Part shown: piece by piece, positions 1 through 15,100 of the stretch
Layout of the letters: each line of letters opens with the position of its first letter
Position numbering within the stretch: the stretch's first letter is position 1
Source: Mytilisepta virgata
Taxonomy: Eukaryota; Mollusca; Bivalvia; Mytilida; Mytilidae
Direction: 5' to 3'
NCBI GenBank assembly: GCA_028015205.1
Contig: CM051519.1
Coordinates: forward strand, 78,513,539-78,577,538
Length of the DNA: 64,000 bases
Translations under genes and position numbers: made by a program
Notes under the pieces: model-generated
The model's database searches: none
What the model saw: only the letters and a program-made list of their open reading frames with translations
Told to the model about the DNA's origin: nothing

Positions 1-190
1 ATATATAAAACCTATAGGTATAAAATCAGAATATTGAATTGTTTAAATCAAAACTGTTTAATTGATCCTTCACAAATTTGTTAAATTTATGGTTACTTTT
101 ATATCTGAAAAATATATATAACTTTGCTTTCAATTGACAACCCTTTTGAACATTACCACATTAATAAAGCCTTTTTCAATTTGATTTCAG

Positions 191-276
191 ACATCCATGT
201 ACACATGGTATAGTAGATCACCATGGCAGCTGCTTGTGTCAGCCATGTTGGACCGGAGGGCACTGTGACATTCCAG
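191..276 (+). CDS. Exon: EGF-like domain (residues 1-28 of the visible protein)
   Basis: The exon follows a TTGATTTCAG acceptor and ends before GTAACT. Reading from base 192 gives a compact Cys-rich segment with the EGF pattern HPC-THG near the start and GSCLC, CWTGGHCD at the end. The exon starts with the last base of a codon, so at least one more coding exon lies upstream outside the window, and it ends in phase 1, matching the next exon. Confidence 0.75.
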
Positions 277-3200
277 GTAACTTTGTTGATCGTGGTGAAA
301 AAATATTTCTAATACCCCAAAAGATAATATCTAGATGCTGTTGTGTGATCATTCTGTGACCAGGAGCTGCAATGGATTGCACCAAAAGTCTCCCACCCAC
401 ACCCTAACCCCCTAAAACAAAAAACAAAAAACAAACAAAACAAAACAAAACAAAACAAAACACTTTTCCATAAAGAAAACATTTTATCCATCGGTAGATA
501 AGAAACAACCACTGAATTCACTTGATTCTGGTTTGAGAACGAAAAACATATAGTTACTTTCTGGACAGGTTAATATTACGTTAGCACCCCGCGTTTGTGA
601 AAATGGGCTCGTTGACAAAAATTAATATATTGTCAGCATAGAACGATATCAATGTTGAGGTAAGGTAATGAAACGGGTTGAATTTTTTCTCATTAGATAG
701 ATTATTCTCTACTGTTACCGAAGGAACAGTTTAAATCGAGACAAATACATCGTTATCGAAAAAAAATGATTTAGTATACATGAAATTGTTGATATAATCT
801 TTTCAAAATGTGTTCTTATTTTCTAAAGCGTTTCTAATTGTAGTCTGTCCATTTGTAAATAAATTGATATAAGTTGAAGTCTTAACTGTGATTTTAGTTT
901 TTCTATTTTGTATTTTACATTAGTTAGTTCAAACTTGTATGATTGATTTTTACCGAGTAAAATAGTTTTTATTCCTCTTGGGTGTATTTCGATAAGTACA
1001 CATTGTATTATAACACAATGCTCAATGGGCAAAATAATTAATGGCTTAATGTAGTTTATGATAATGAATAAAAGATTATAATGAAAGTTTTCAAGTTTAA
1101 AAATATACTAGAACTACATGTAGGATTGATGTTATTTGGATTTGAAAGTGACAATCTGATATTGCTGAGTAAATCAGACTGATATAGTCTTTAGGGGGTG
1201 TAAAGGATAGTTTTCACGATCAAGTTATTTTGAATCTGTTTATATACCACTATGGGTTTTTACTCCCGTTTATATGTAATGTCACTCCACGAATTCGAAG
1301 GAGTTCAAATTCTTTAGCTTTTAACTTAATTCAAATAACACTTCCTTGACTAGAATCCTTCCAAAGAAATATCTTAATAATGGACTATTATTTCTCTGAC
1401 CCTGTACAGAATATTTCTGTTCTCTTATTTGAGTGAATTATTGACAGAATGTACCGTTAGCTTTATTTTGTAATTAACTGGTTATCAAGTAGAAGTGAAT
1501 TTTCGAGTTTAGTTTGATCTTCATTGTATAATTCTAGAATGTGACTTCAGGATGACGAACAACAATAAAAGCCGTGCTTTATTAGTATACTAGAACTTAT
1601 TTTTCAATCTATTTTACAGGTTTCATAGTACAAATGTAGGCCCTTTTCACACGTCACTCTTATCCTTCGGTTTTTGTAAATATTATCTGAAAATAATTAA
1701 CCTTCAAATGTGAAGAAATAATAGATGAGAGCAAAGTACAAGACTATTTTGAATACATGTATGTTCAAAGTTAACGTTCTATGTTTTTTCTTTCACAAGC
1801 TGACATTGATACCCTATGTATTATTTATTATCAAATTGTGCATCTTGCATCGGGTTTTATTGAAACAGATATGTAGAAAGTCCATCCTAAAGGAAATTTA
1901 TGTTAAATTTTGTTTGGTAAACACGTGGTACAAACATGCTCGTTCTTTGATATTATTTGAGTTCTCGTGTTTATTGTAAAACTTCAACACGGGCAAACAT
2001 ATTTCAGTGCAGTTACAAATAATTTGTACATGTTGATGATAAATTATGTCTTCTACAGTTAATAACTATGCACCAGAATTTACACAAGACATTTATGAAG
2101 TAACAGTCAAAACTCTTGAAAATGATGGAACAATAATATTCCAACCGGAAGTTATAGATAAAGATCAAATAGAAACATGTGAAGGCAATAAAGACTGTCC
2201 GTGCGCAGAACATTACTTCTCGATAGACAAAGGAAACGAGGATGCTTTATTTACTATAAATCCTAAAGATGGAAGTATATCTCTGAGTCAAGGTTCGTCT
2301 TTACAAGATGGACGAGATTACTTACTGGAACTTAATGTAAGGGATAAAATAGGCGATAAAAATGGCCCGGCAAGAAAAGCTGTTGTGGTGTTTAAAGCTG
2401 ACAAGTACGGATGGTCTTTTGATCCAGTTAACAGCGTAGTAGATCAAGAAAATGATGGTTATTCACATCATATTGTAAAGAGGGCAACGGTAAGTAAAAA
2501 CATAACAAGAATATTTGATGTGTCTCTCTTTTAGGACACTGCTTTTCGTAACTATATGTAGTATGGTGAAAGACTGAAACATACTCAGACAAGAAAACTA
2601 AATGCAAAGTTCAAAGAAAGTGGTTTAACAATTAATAACGTAACACTGCAGATTGTAATAGGCCACCAAAGGCCTCATTACTTAAAGCGTGATACTTTTC
2701 TTAAAACGAGACACAAAATTCATTTTCTGTCAAAGTTTTAAACATATGAAATTATTATGAAATTAGAGGTCATAGCTGATTTGCACTTTCAAGTAAAATT
2801 TATTGGTGTTCAATTAAAATACCAATTGAATTATTAATGATAAATAATTTTTTTCTTGACTGTGTCCAAGTCCAAGTTTTTAAAACCACAGAAAAAAATT
2901 TCATTGCCTAAGTATGTAACAGCCTTCAAAGTAACCTCTGAAAATATCGGATATTTTAGGAAGAAAGGTGTATTCATTTTTTACTTTGGGAAATAACACA
3001 AAAAATATCTTGCCGTTACAAGTGAATAATCGTAGTTTCAGCCTATGTGGGATCTAAGTCCCAGGGAGTTCCACCAGTTTAGTTGCTAGTGTTTCGATAC
3101 TATTTGAAATCTTCCTTGTCATAACTGTTCTTAAATTGGTTTGACCTTTCATTTTTGGATCATTTTGGCATTTGAATTTGCTGTATAATGTTTTGGGGTT

Positions 3201-6200
3201 TTGTTTCAGTTTGCAACATTTTACGCCTTGAACACAACTGATATGTTGTAAATCAAACAAAAATCCGTTGATCTTCTACATCAAAAATTGTTTCATGGAA
3301 CATTTATTACTCATACACAATTTTTTTGTTTTAATTATTTATTTTTACACCTCGGTATAAAGATACATGAAATAACGCGTAATTCAGTGTAAGTTGTCTG
3401 TTTTGATCTCGACTTGTCAATGTTAGTGGTCTTTCTTGACCAGGAGTACGTCAGCATTAGTGCTCTGTCTTGATCTCAAGTTAGTCAGCGTTAGTGGTCT
3501 GTGTTGATCTCAAATTAGTCAGCGTTAGTGGTCTGTGTTAATCTCAATTTAGTCAGCATCAGTGGTCTGTCTTGATCTCGAATGGTCAACGTTAGTGGTC
3601 TGTCTTGATCTCAGCTAGTCATCATTAGTGCTATGTCTTGATCTTAAGTTAGTCGGCGTTAGTGATCTCGAATTGTCAACGTTAATGGTCTGACTTGATC
3701 TCAAGTTGGTCAGCGTTAATGGTCTTTCTTGATAAAGAGCACGTCAGCATTTGTGCTCTATCCATATCTCAAATTAGTCAACGTATGTAGTCTGTCTTGG
3801 TCTCGAGTTGTCAGTGTTAGTGGTCTGTCGTGATCTCAAGTTAGTCGGCGTTAGTGGCCTGTCTTTGTCTCGAGTTTTCAGTTAGTGGTTGGCCTCGATC
3901 TCAGGGCATTGGTGGTCTGTCTTGATCTCGAGTTGTCAGCATTAGTGTTGTCTTTATATTAAGTTACTCGGCATAAGAGGTCTGTCGTGAAATTGCAGTA
4001 AGAGCAGAATTTTTAGCTCTTGTTAAAGATCTCGATTAAGACTTTCAGTCTGAAGATAAGCAGTATAAAGGCAGTCTATTTGTTTTCGGCATTATGTTCC
4101 TGGGTTTAACGAGTTGATGTGTCAAGTACTTTTACCCTACGACCCTTTTCAATGTCCATTCATTTAAAAACCTTTACATGGTTATTTATAAGTTCACTTT
4201 TTCAGTATTGAACTTTTAATACTACATTGATATCTACTTATTCTACAATCGTATGGATCGATGTTCAACAAGCAGCAATTGACATTTCACAATATAAGCA
4301 CAGCAGAACGGTGTTCTTGAATAAGTCGCACAGCTTGAAACTACTAGTGAGAAATCGAGCTTCAACTCCATTGAAATAAAGAATCAACGTGATAAAATAT
4401 CATTCAATAAAACACTACTGAGATTTTGAATTTGTCGGTTATATTGGTTATTCACCTCTAAAACACGTATATGAGAGTGACTTTCCAGTTAATTTACAAC
4501 CTAAAAAAAACAATAGTTTGCTATCAGTAGAAAGTTCATTTAGTTAAATATCGAAGTATGCAACGATCCACTTAAAAAACTATAGATAATCACTTTTGAA
4601 TAATATGACTTTTTTTCAAACAGCCGACAAATTGCAATCTAAGTACACATGTAATACAGAATAAAAATACATATTTGAATCATCAAATATGTATTCCAAA
4701 TAGTCCAAAGGATTAAACAGAGGCTAATTTATTATCTCCTCTTTATAAGGTTTTAAATTGCTAATATTTGTTATTTCCAATATTTATTTCTTTCTCAGAG
4801 CAATAGAAAGTGAGGACATAACTAGGCCACCTTTAAAACACTTAAGTCTAGCGTCATTGCCCAAGACCCTTTATACAATATTAGTTCTCTCTATGTCTTA
4901 GTTTATTACCCTTTATCCATAATTCAGCTATATTTCCGGATTATATTTACTTCTATCAAATCATTTTTATAAGACCTTTTTAGCCGGACCTAATATCACG
5001 TTATATTATGAAAACATAGTTAATAGTTTGAAAAAAAAACCCTGAGTTAAAGGCCAACATTCAGGGAAGGGAAGCCCCCTGCGTCCTTTTGTTTAGTCTT
5101 TTGTGGTAAAAAGGACAGAATTGATATGTACACATAAATAGAAGTATGTTCCGGGCATGTTGACACCTTTAGTACATGTGTAAATTGAAAAGGTCTTGGT
5201 TAAAAGTCAGTAAGAGGAGTTGAACGGACAAAACCTTTTATGCAAAATTTCACAAACATTTACTAATACTTGTAAAATCAAGATTGATTTAAAGTAAATT
5301 ATCGACATTTCCAGTATTATATATACAAGAATAAGTAAAGATGTTTTCACCTATTTACACTTATTAGATGGAAAATAATACATTTCCAAACCTACATCAG
5401 ATGCTAGATCGACCCGAGTAGGGGTACGATATAGGGTATGCGATATGTACATATTATCAGGTTTTTTTGCAAACGTATATCGTAAAATATCAGCCGCGAG
5501 ACACAATGTGAAGCTTTTTCGGCGAGTGAGCGTAGCGAACGAGCCAAAAAGCTTCATATTGTGTCGAGAGGCTTATATTTTACCATATGTGTTTGAAGAA
5601 AACTTGATGATAAATTTATCGTATTGTTAACTAGCAATCTTAATGAAATTTCTTACTTTTCAATGGCCATCCACCTATAACCGGATGTTTTCCTGATATA
5701 TTCGGGTCAACGTTGGGCCAAACATTATGACGTCGCTGATATATTCGGGTCAGCTCATATTAGGGTCGGGTCAACTCTTTACGACGTCACAGTGCCGAAA
5801 TACGGGAAATTCTGAAGGCCTCCGCAGGTCGATATAGCCATAGGGAAATACGATAAATAGGGGTGTGAAATATGGCATGCGATACAGGTCTTGTAAAGTC
5901 ATGTATAATGCATATTAAAAATGTATGTATTTCACTCTAAATATATGATGTACTATTATCAAACTAGGGAAATAAATGACTAATGCCTCTCTCGGGGGAA
6001 TATTATTTCATTCAAATATGTTCTATAAAAATACGTTCGTTTCACTTTTTTTTTAATTTGTTTGTCTGCTAGCGATCATATCTTTGTGTATCCTCTTGTA
6101 GTAGAGTATTTATTATTTATAATATGCTATGAAGATGAACAATCTAAGTACAGAAAGACATTTAAACATAAAATATGCATGTTTATTTCAGAAAGCTACT

Positions 6201-9097
6201 AGTATTTGTTATAAAATTTATAAATAGGATATGTTCATGAACGAGTTGAAGCTTTAGCTCCTTTAGAAACTAATTCACTGATTTAGGAAAAAATTAAGGT
6301 ATTCGGACCACAAATGACCACGTGATTATTTAAAAGTTCCCGGATGTTCCATACAACGCAATTGAAATGACTTCGGTAACTATCGGCAAACTTCGGAAAT
6401 GCCAATATAACTAACTTATTTTTACAGACTCTGCATATAAGCAACAAAGTGTGTTTCAACTTGAGAAAAATATATATACAAAATTCCAGCTTTAAACTGT
6501 TTGGTTCAGCCATTCACGGTCAAAAAGAGATACAATTTTCGATCATTATCTATTATGGTCCGGATACCTTAATTGCTTTCTTATACTGTTCTACAGTGTT
6601 TTTTTTATGTTTATTATTATTTCTTAAACTAAAAGTCTATATAAAAATATCCATGCAATTGCATACATTTTATACAATACCGGTATAATATAACATTCAC
6701 TATCCGACGTTTCAGTTTAAATTGGGTTTTAAGATTTCACCGTGGTTTTATAATTGTAAGTTTACCCCTTGGACAGTATCTTGTATATTGTGTACTTTTC
6801 AGAATTGGAGGTAACAATATTTGCCAAAAAATCACCAAATAAGCTTTAAACCAAGTTTATCATATATATATAATGAATCAACTTTATTGTGGGTTCTATG
6901 TTTAAATCTTCAATCAAGGTTGACTCATTTTTTCTTCTTCCTCGTTTTACAGACTGCAGCACCATCTAGTGTTAATTTCACCTTAATCAAAGTATCACCA
7001 TATGAAAACACGGCGTCATTATGGATAGGGAGTCGGGTTAAATTTCAATTGGACATTTCCTATCCAGCCGGAGATACAGATATGCTGGTAGAATTGTTTA
7101 CACCTGATAATGACACTACAGTAATGATTTTATGCGATATAGTTGTGTCAAAGGGGCCAGGACTGTCTTTGACAGGTTCTACAACTGTCACAATGGATTC
7201 CAAAACTCCAGGTTCTGTTTTGGTAAGGCTAATTATGATATGCTATATTTGTTTCCGTATTAGTTACAGGCATAGATTCATAGAATTAGGATACACTATA
7301 CATTGAAATAAGCATTTTTTGTGGTGGCCATATTGACTATAAGAAGTTGTTGCGGCCATGTCATTCATGGATGTTGTGGCAGGCTTCCCATAAACTTTCA
7401 GGTCAATTAGGTGGTATTAACTGATAGTTTCATGTCTATATATGCTGTAGTATTCCAGAAATGGATGTTAATACAAACTTTAAACAAAGCCAATGAAGCG
7501 AGAAATGTAGGTCAACGTGACCCAATTGTCATATGGCTGTTCGTTACTACCGAAGATGTATCTACTGATGACGTAGACTGTATGCCACGTAGAATTACCA
7601 AAATGTATCTTAAGGTTCAATCAAAGTTAAATCTATGACGAAAACAACCAAATAAATTGTCAATATTTTTATTGTTACATTTAATTCTGAACTGGAACTT
7701 GATGAAAAGCTTTCATTAAATACACATTTCATAATGCATTACTTCTTTCCTTCAGAATAAATATGAAAATGATATTGTAGATGTAAACATTTCCTTAGTG
7801 ACGGATGAATTTTTCAAAAGATACCGTGAGTTAGGTAGAGCATATTTTTGGAAATAATTGTTCCAATTGTTCCATTGTCATCATGTGCAGGGCAAGCGAG
7901 GCTTAATATCACAAATATATCCGATAATCATACGATAAAAGCATTTTTAGTGTGTGGCTGCGTGTGCTGTCCATGTTTATATTTATCAAAGATAAATTTC
8001 GTCATTAATGGTAAAGATGACCATTTGTTAAAAATATTTTTATTTAGGGCTTACAGGGAATTGTATGGTAGAGATATATTTAGACAGGTCACATGACAAA
8101 TAATGTAAAAATAGATAATGGTTGGTTTATCACTTTGTGCAAGACAAACATCCGAGAAATCCAAAAAAAAACAACTAAGTTAGGAATTCCTCTGAACTTT
8201 ACCTTACTTCTTCGTAATCTTCAAAGTTCATAACCTTTACAGTTAGGAGAAATTGCGTTATTGTAAAAAAAAACAATCCTGAATACATGAAGCGGAAACA
8301 TCCCACTCGAAGGAGAATGTTTTTAATGTGTTTTATTCTTCTTCCGTAATTTGAAACAGAAACACATTTAAAATATGTGCATACTTATTTATTTAAATCA
8401 ATGTGTTAAAATGATGCATTCGAGAACCTTCTAAGGGATATGTTGGGAGAATTCATATCGGAAAAGTGCATACAAATTCCATTTGCACATAAACAAAACT
8501 GCAGTTTAAATTTATAAAAGCAGATTGTCAAATCCGATAATAAACTTTATAATCTGAACTATACATCGTTTATTTTGAACCACGCGTTTTGCCGCCTATT
8601 CGGCTAATTCGTAAATTTAGTATTATAGATTTCAAATGAACATTTACAACATTGTTTTGCATTTGGACAATGTTATTAAAAAGTTACATTCACCCAATAT
8701 TTCCTAATATATCATTTTATATTATTTCATTATTCACATGAATGTAGATGTTACTTATCTTAAGTTAAAAAAGTTAAATACAGTATTCGATACTATCAAA
8801 ATCAAACCTTGAATTTGAATGTATTGAAAGAAATGTAGCCCTTCAAAAACATTAACATTCCAAGCTGTGAACTTAATGGATACGATAACAAGACGTTTGT
8901 TCATGTTTGTATCTTTATCTTTGTTTAATGAAAAAATCTCAGCATTTGATGATATAGAAACACAAACTGAATCAATAACGAATTATCGTCTCTTTTGACA
9001 AAGGAAGCGTTACCATTTTATTAGGTTTTCATCCTTTTTGTATATTATACGACAAATATTCCATTTGAGAGGATGCAATTCGATAACTCAAGCAAGT

Positions 9098-9153
<56 letters not shown>

Positions 9154-12100
9154 GACAACCTTTAATGTGATTACTTGATAATCACATTCTGTTAAAAGTT
9201 AACACAGAAACGAATTGCATGATTATACGAGAACCTAGATAATATTAATTAAAGCTTGTTGTATAATTGCAGCATGACAGAGCTATAATTGACTTCGGCA
9301 CTGTAACAGTGAACTATTGCAATACAATTGATGAGTGTACCATAGTAATCACATATGAAGCTGTCGTTGTGGATGATACAGTCCAAAATGGAAGTATATA
9401 CTGGGTTAGCGCAGGCGCGGAATACAACAACGCAAACGAGGTTTGGGTTGGACAGGCATCGTTTGCTACAATAACCACTGATCTGGTAATAATCCTTGTC
9501 GATATCGAATTACGTTTTAATAATGTACCAAAAAACTGATTTACTGTCTGGTTATATTTGAAATTTGGCTGTAAAGAACAAATTAAATAGATATCGGCAA
9601 AAGAATACCAAAGCAACCAAACAGAGGAAACAGTCAGTAAGATCGAAATACTAAGACAAGACAAACTCAAGAGAATGCAAGATAACAGACAAATATCACA
9701 AAAAGAATAAGAACAAAACAACACAGAAACTGAAATACTAGCAATGTGAACTCCCACTAAAAACCGGGAGTGATATCAGGTGCACCACAAGATTAAAGCA
9801 TGTTCTGATCCATTAACGGCACATGTCATATTGCCAGTAAGTAACATCCGGTGAAGTGCCATCGTTTATGTAAAAGACTTAAATTGACTAGGAGTAATTA
9901 TTGTCCAGATTTCCTTTGCTAATATAAAACAGTTAAAATTATTGGAGATTTAAATTCTTCATTTTGTTGTGGTATTCAGAATAAAGTTTTTAATTTAGTA
10001 AAATTTAGCTTTCAATTGGTAGAATCACATTATCTTTTTGTCTTTTAGGCTGTTCCAGATACACCGACGTTCAACTTCACTGGAACCACAAATTTTCCAA
10101 TTGGGTCTGCTGCAATGTTTGAAGTTGAGATGTATCTTCCTTATCCTTCTACAGACTTGACATTTGATGCGTTTGCCCCTTTAAACACGTCATCAGTAAT
10201 GAGTATATGCTCGGCCAAAGTCAAAAGTATTGGCGATAATTTTAAATGTGGTTTGGATGAATCGTTGATAACTACAACCCTCTATCCTGACAGTAATGGA
10301 CTTGGAAATTCAATTGGTCATTTGACTATTGGAAAAGTTATTAACAAAGGTAACAGGACACAAGTTGTGTGTAATATCCTTCTATTATTAGCTAGTGTCT
10401 ATGTAATACCTTGATTGTATACTGCTTTGTCCTTAGATGGCTTTTTGACTTTGGTCTTTTTGACATTTAAATACATAAGTAGGTAAAATAATCTCTGCAT
10501 ATTTCACTATGGACATTGCTACACATGAATTGTAAAAATAACTCACTATTATCAAGTTGAAGTGCCGATGTGCAAGCCAATCATAGAAACTGGTCATTGC
10601 TACACACAAATTGTAAAAATAACTCACTACTATCAAGTTAAAATGCCGTTGTGCAAACCTGTCACAGTAGCCGGTCTTTGCTAATACAAATATGGTGTCT
10701 CAAATGCACTGAAAGAATACTGAAAAATATATTGTCCTAATGGTAGGTAAATAGGTGTTTTATTCATTTATAGCGATATAAGCATAACGTCTTTTTAGTA
10801 AATGGTATCAGTAATTATCAAAGTTAACGTGTACATTTTTATTTACTGAAAGCATGTATGTTTTGAACCAATAACCTTACAGCTCTAACCCATTTTGAAG
10901 GATAGCCACCTGCCCTGTTTTAGTTTTGTCCAGTTTTTGCCATGGTCTACCACGGAATCCACAAGAATTTTTATTCCATTATCACATATATTCTTGTGAT
11001 ATGCTTGTTTTGCTTTACTGATATTACACAAAAGGAACCTGTGGGCTGATACGGGGAATGATATTGATTTTCAAATGGATATAATATAAACCCTCGCATA
11101 CAACATCCATATGTGTAGGAAAATGTAGACCTACTTTATGATTTATGGAAATTACGTTGCAATACATCAAAATTATCAAATATAACAGGGGTATTCGTTT
11201 TGGGATCCTCAAAGCGACGTCCAATATTTTAAAAGCACGGCTCTCTGATATAGCTGAAAGCGAAAAAAAAACTGAAATCGATTAAGGAATTGTAGAGGAA
11301 CCCTCAAATTCCAAGTTATTCTTTTCTTGAAAATGACATGTAATTATCTATATAATTTTAGGAATTGAAGATCACCTTAAGCAATCATACTTTGAATACT
11401 ATTATTGTCAAGAGTATATTTGTATTAATCTTTTCTTTGACTACTGAAACTCCCCTGTCACTTGGAGTTAACTTATATTTCTAATAAACATATTTATATT
11501 TATCTACTACAGCATCAAGAGACATACCAAGTGATGTGACAAACAGCAAGATAGTCGTAGAATTTGTTGCGCATATTTATAACGATGTGTCATTTGTTGG
11601 CCAGAATTATTGGTTGGGTGCGGCATTCGAAATTGGGTCATCACAGATATGGGCTGGACAACTACAAGTTAATGGTGTTACAGCTATCGATCCTACTGGC
11701 ATGGTAACTCGTTAATGACATTTTTATGATAGGGTTATTTTCACCCTTTGTTAATATTATTCCTCTAAAACCCGATTTGGTTGAACGGCGCGAAGCCTCT
11801 ATTCTACAAATGATATGAGATATTTTGAGACCTATTTCTCATCTTGCTATAATTAAATAACACTTAACAGGATTTTACCAACTTTACAGATTTTACCAAC
11901 TTTACAGAGTGACAGGTGGTGTTAACTGAACAAGGCATGCTTATCATCATGAACAGCTTATGTCACTCGTGTTTTGTATGGGTCTTCATATTGATAATTT
12001 GATAATAGTTTTTATTTTTTCTTATTCGAATTCCTTTCGCTCTAATATGTTGGGGTTTATTGTTTTGCATTTTCCGTTTTGTATTTATACACTGTGTTGA

Positions 12101-15100
12101 TAGATAAATTGCTTTTATAAACAGATTTATCAAAGTCTTCGGTTCGAAATTAGTGAAATTAAAAAAAGTACCACCTTCATAATTTTATATAACAACTTGT
12201 CTTCTTTTCTCTCTCTGTTTGGTAAAGCTTTGATAAATATACACGTACGATGAATTCATCATAATTTACTGGGTGCCAATTTAGAAGCCACAAAATCAAA
12301 GGCATACATTTCAGTAGAAAATTTCAAAACCATTCTTAAAACTTTTAAGCTTGTTGTGGGATATGCATCTGAACTGACCAATATTATTTTTCATTTAGAT
12401 TTATAGTAAATCTGTCCATCGAAGAAAAATAAAAGGCCTTGGAGGATCATTTCCATTTCTCTCTTTATTTATGATTTTACATTACTCTGCATTTTAAACC
12501 TTATTGTAATTGAAACCTTTGACAAGAGAATTAAAATGAGTACCACAAAGGTTATTATTACCATTAAGTTGATACCTCTATGTTTCCAAGGGTATCACTA
12601 GCACCGTTGCTAGTATTTAGATAAATTTACTTTTATAATAATGTTAAGTTTTGTGAAATTTAAGCAGGATTGATTTTTTGTTTATACCCTTTTGGTTAGT
12701 TTGAGTTTTGAACCAGCACTTCAAACTATTGGGTGACTGTTCCGGTTTCCAATATTTAAGGTCCTGAACACAGCTGATGTGTAGTAAATTAACGAAATTT
12801 GCACGTCACGTGGAATATTAATTTGTCTCGATACAAAGATCAAATTCGTTGTCATTCAATTTTAGGCTGCTCCGACGATGTCATTTGTTGTAAACCCTGA
12901 CAGTAATGTAGATGTAGATGTACCAAAGATATTCCTTTTAGAAGTTCTTGTACCAGAGGATTCAACTTCGACATATGATCTAGTCGTTCAGACCCCGGTT
13001 TCTAACAATTTACCAGAGTTCCAACTATGCACTATTTCCATAAAATCTGTTGGTGGCAATATGCCATGTGTTATACCAAGTGACAAAATTCCAGTTTATG
13101 AGTCAACTGTACAAGCCACTCATGCTGACAAAGGAACTTTAAAGATTGGAAGCATAACGAATTTACCGATAACACCAGGAAATGCAACGGAAAATAAAAT
13201 AACCTTTGAGATAATTGTAACGCCACTTGAACACACAGCTGTAACTGCTGGATCTAAGCATGATATAACTTTTTCTCTTACTTATGGGACTGGGATTACA
13301 GTTACTAATACACACCAGTTTACTGTGTCTGGAGTAACACCGGCAGCAGATTTAGCGGTGAGTCTAGTTATTGAGTAGTTTAAGTCAAGACTACCATTTA
13401 ACCTCATGTGTGTTTTTAAACGGCATTTATTCTAGTCTAGACATTTCAGAGAAATTCTGCCCATGGTTGATTGTAGGGTAACAGGTAGAAGTGTCCGTTG
13501 GGTCTGTGATACTGAATAACATGATTAGAATATTCTGCTTAGTAACCATTGTCATTGTACTACTGTGATATTACTTTTGATTCTTTATAAATCTACAGTT
13601 ACCGCAAACGTCTAAAATATTAATGATTGCATGGCATTTACCTGATTTACTATAGAAATTTGGGGGCTAATGGGGAAAGACGACGGCGTCTTGGTGGATA
13701 TCCTTGTTCCACTACTTCTCTTAATTCTGGAGTAAGTAAATAAAAACAAAAATGTTACACAAACAACCTTAAGCTTACATATTTGGAATTAACTATACTT
13801 CGACGAGGTTACTGGAATATAATGTTTTTTAAACGCTCCTTTTTCTGTCACCTTATAAATATAGCCTGAATAGCTGCTTCACTTTTTGTTTGATTATATT
13901 TCCACCAATCAGAACTTCAGATTAGTTTGATTTTCAGAAAATTTTGATAAAGATAACCACAGGTGCGCTATAGGATATTTTTATGGGGTAGGGTACGTGA
14001 GCTTAATTAATAATGTATTAAAGAAACAAAACATTTATTATTGTGGCGTCCATTTCGCTGAACACGTACGCATTATTGTTTATGGGCCAGCTGAAGCCCT
14101 CCTCCGGGTGATGGATTTTTTCCCAGTGTTGAAGACCCATTGGTGGTCTTGGGGTGTTTTCTGCTCTTTTATCGGATTGTTGTCTCTTTGGTAGATAGAT
14201 TCCCCGTTTCCATTCTCTATTCTATTCCATTTTAAGAGTACTAGGTATTTATAAATGTTTGTTAAGGGGTTGCCTTTCTGGTAATTTTATTTATTAAAAT
14301 TCTAAATTAATCTTAATTTCTGCAATAAAAATATTTTTCATGAAAAATATTACATGGACTTCGATCAAAACACAGATAACTATGGAATCTCTAACTAATC
14401 TATTCATTTGTAGGGCTAATATGAAACATTCAGTATTTATGTATTTGTTGAAAATTGAATTGTTCAAATTGTATCATTGCGCTGCTATTGTTTCTTTCGT
14501 GCATAACATTTCAAAAGTTTATCTGCATAACAGGTTTAAGGTTTCTACTATAATAACTGTTATTTTGATACTTTTCATGTAGAACAATATAATACACATT
14601 TTGATTAAATATGATTTATTACTTGTGTTATCTCTCTTCATTAAATTCATGTAAATTTCAATTGATTTAGTAATTATACGAAAATATCAATCATTGTCAT
14701 TGAAAGCAAATAAGGTTTCATGTGGTAAACCTGAAAGCAAATAGCAGGAACCAGTGTCTGAAATAAACAACTTGGAGCAGGAAAACATTCATACCAAATG
14801 TACACTTAATGAATTATTATTGATTTCTGAACATAGGTCTGGTGTGCGATTGTTTAATTAAAAGAACACATTTTTTTTTCATCAAATTTTAGGTTTTTAG
14901 CATATCATTCTGAGTTTGTGGTTAACGCATTTTTTCAATAAATTTGTTTTGAACACTATTTATTCGGGTATTCACTTCTATGAATAATCTGAAATTCACA
15001 TCTTTAATATTCGAGTATACATGAAGAAAATAGAAATGTTTTTCCTTTTATAATAAAGGACCTTAAAATTAGCGTATTTCATTTTCTCTGATGATTGATC

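Noticed and set aside
3388..3990. Possible CRISPR-like array
   Set aside because: Eukaryotic sequence and contiguous degenerate units without unique spacers.
7756..7834. Possible extra exon in module D1 (acceptor TTCAG, donor GTAGAG)
   Set aside because: It would end in phase 1 and break the frame to 9273; joining 7222 directly to 9273 gives the normal module length and strand order.
9314..9757. 147-residue minus-strand ORF
   Set aside because: Antisense of the D1 exon joined to a retroelement tail; no coding pattern of its own.
14340..14582. 80-residue + strand ORF between D3 and D4
   Set aside because: No conserved motif and no splice sites that keep the D3-D4 phase; treated as intron.
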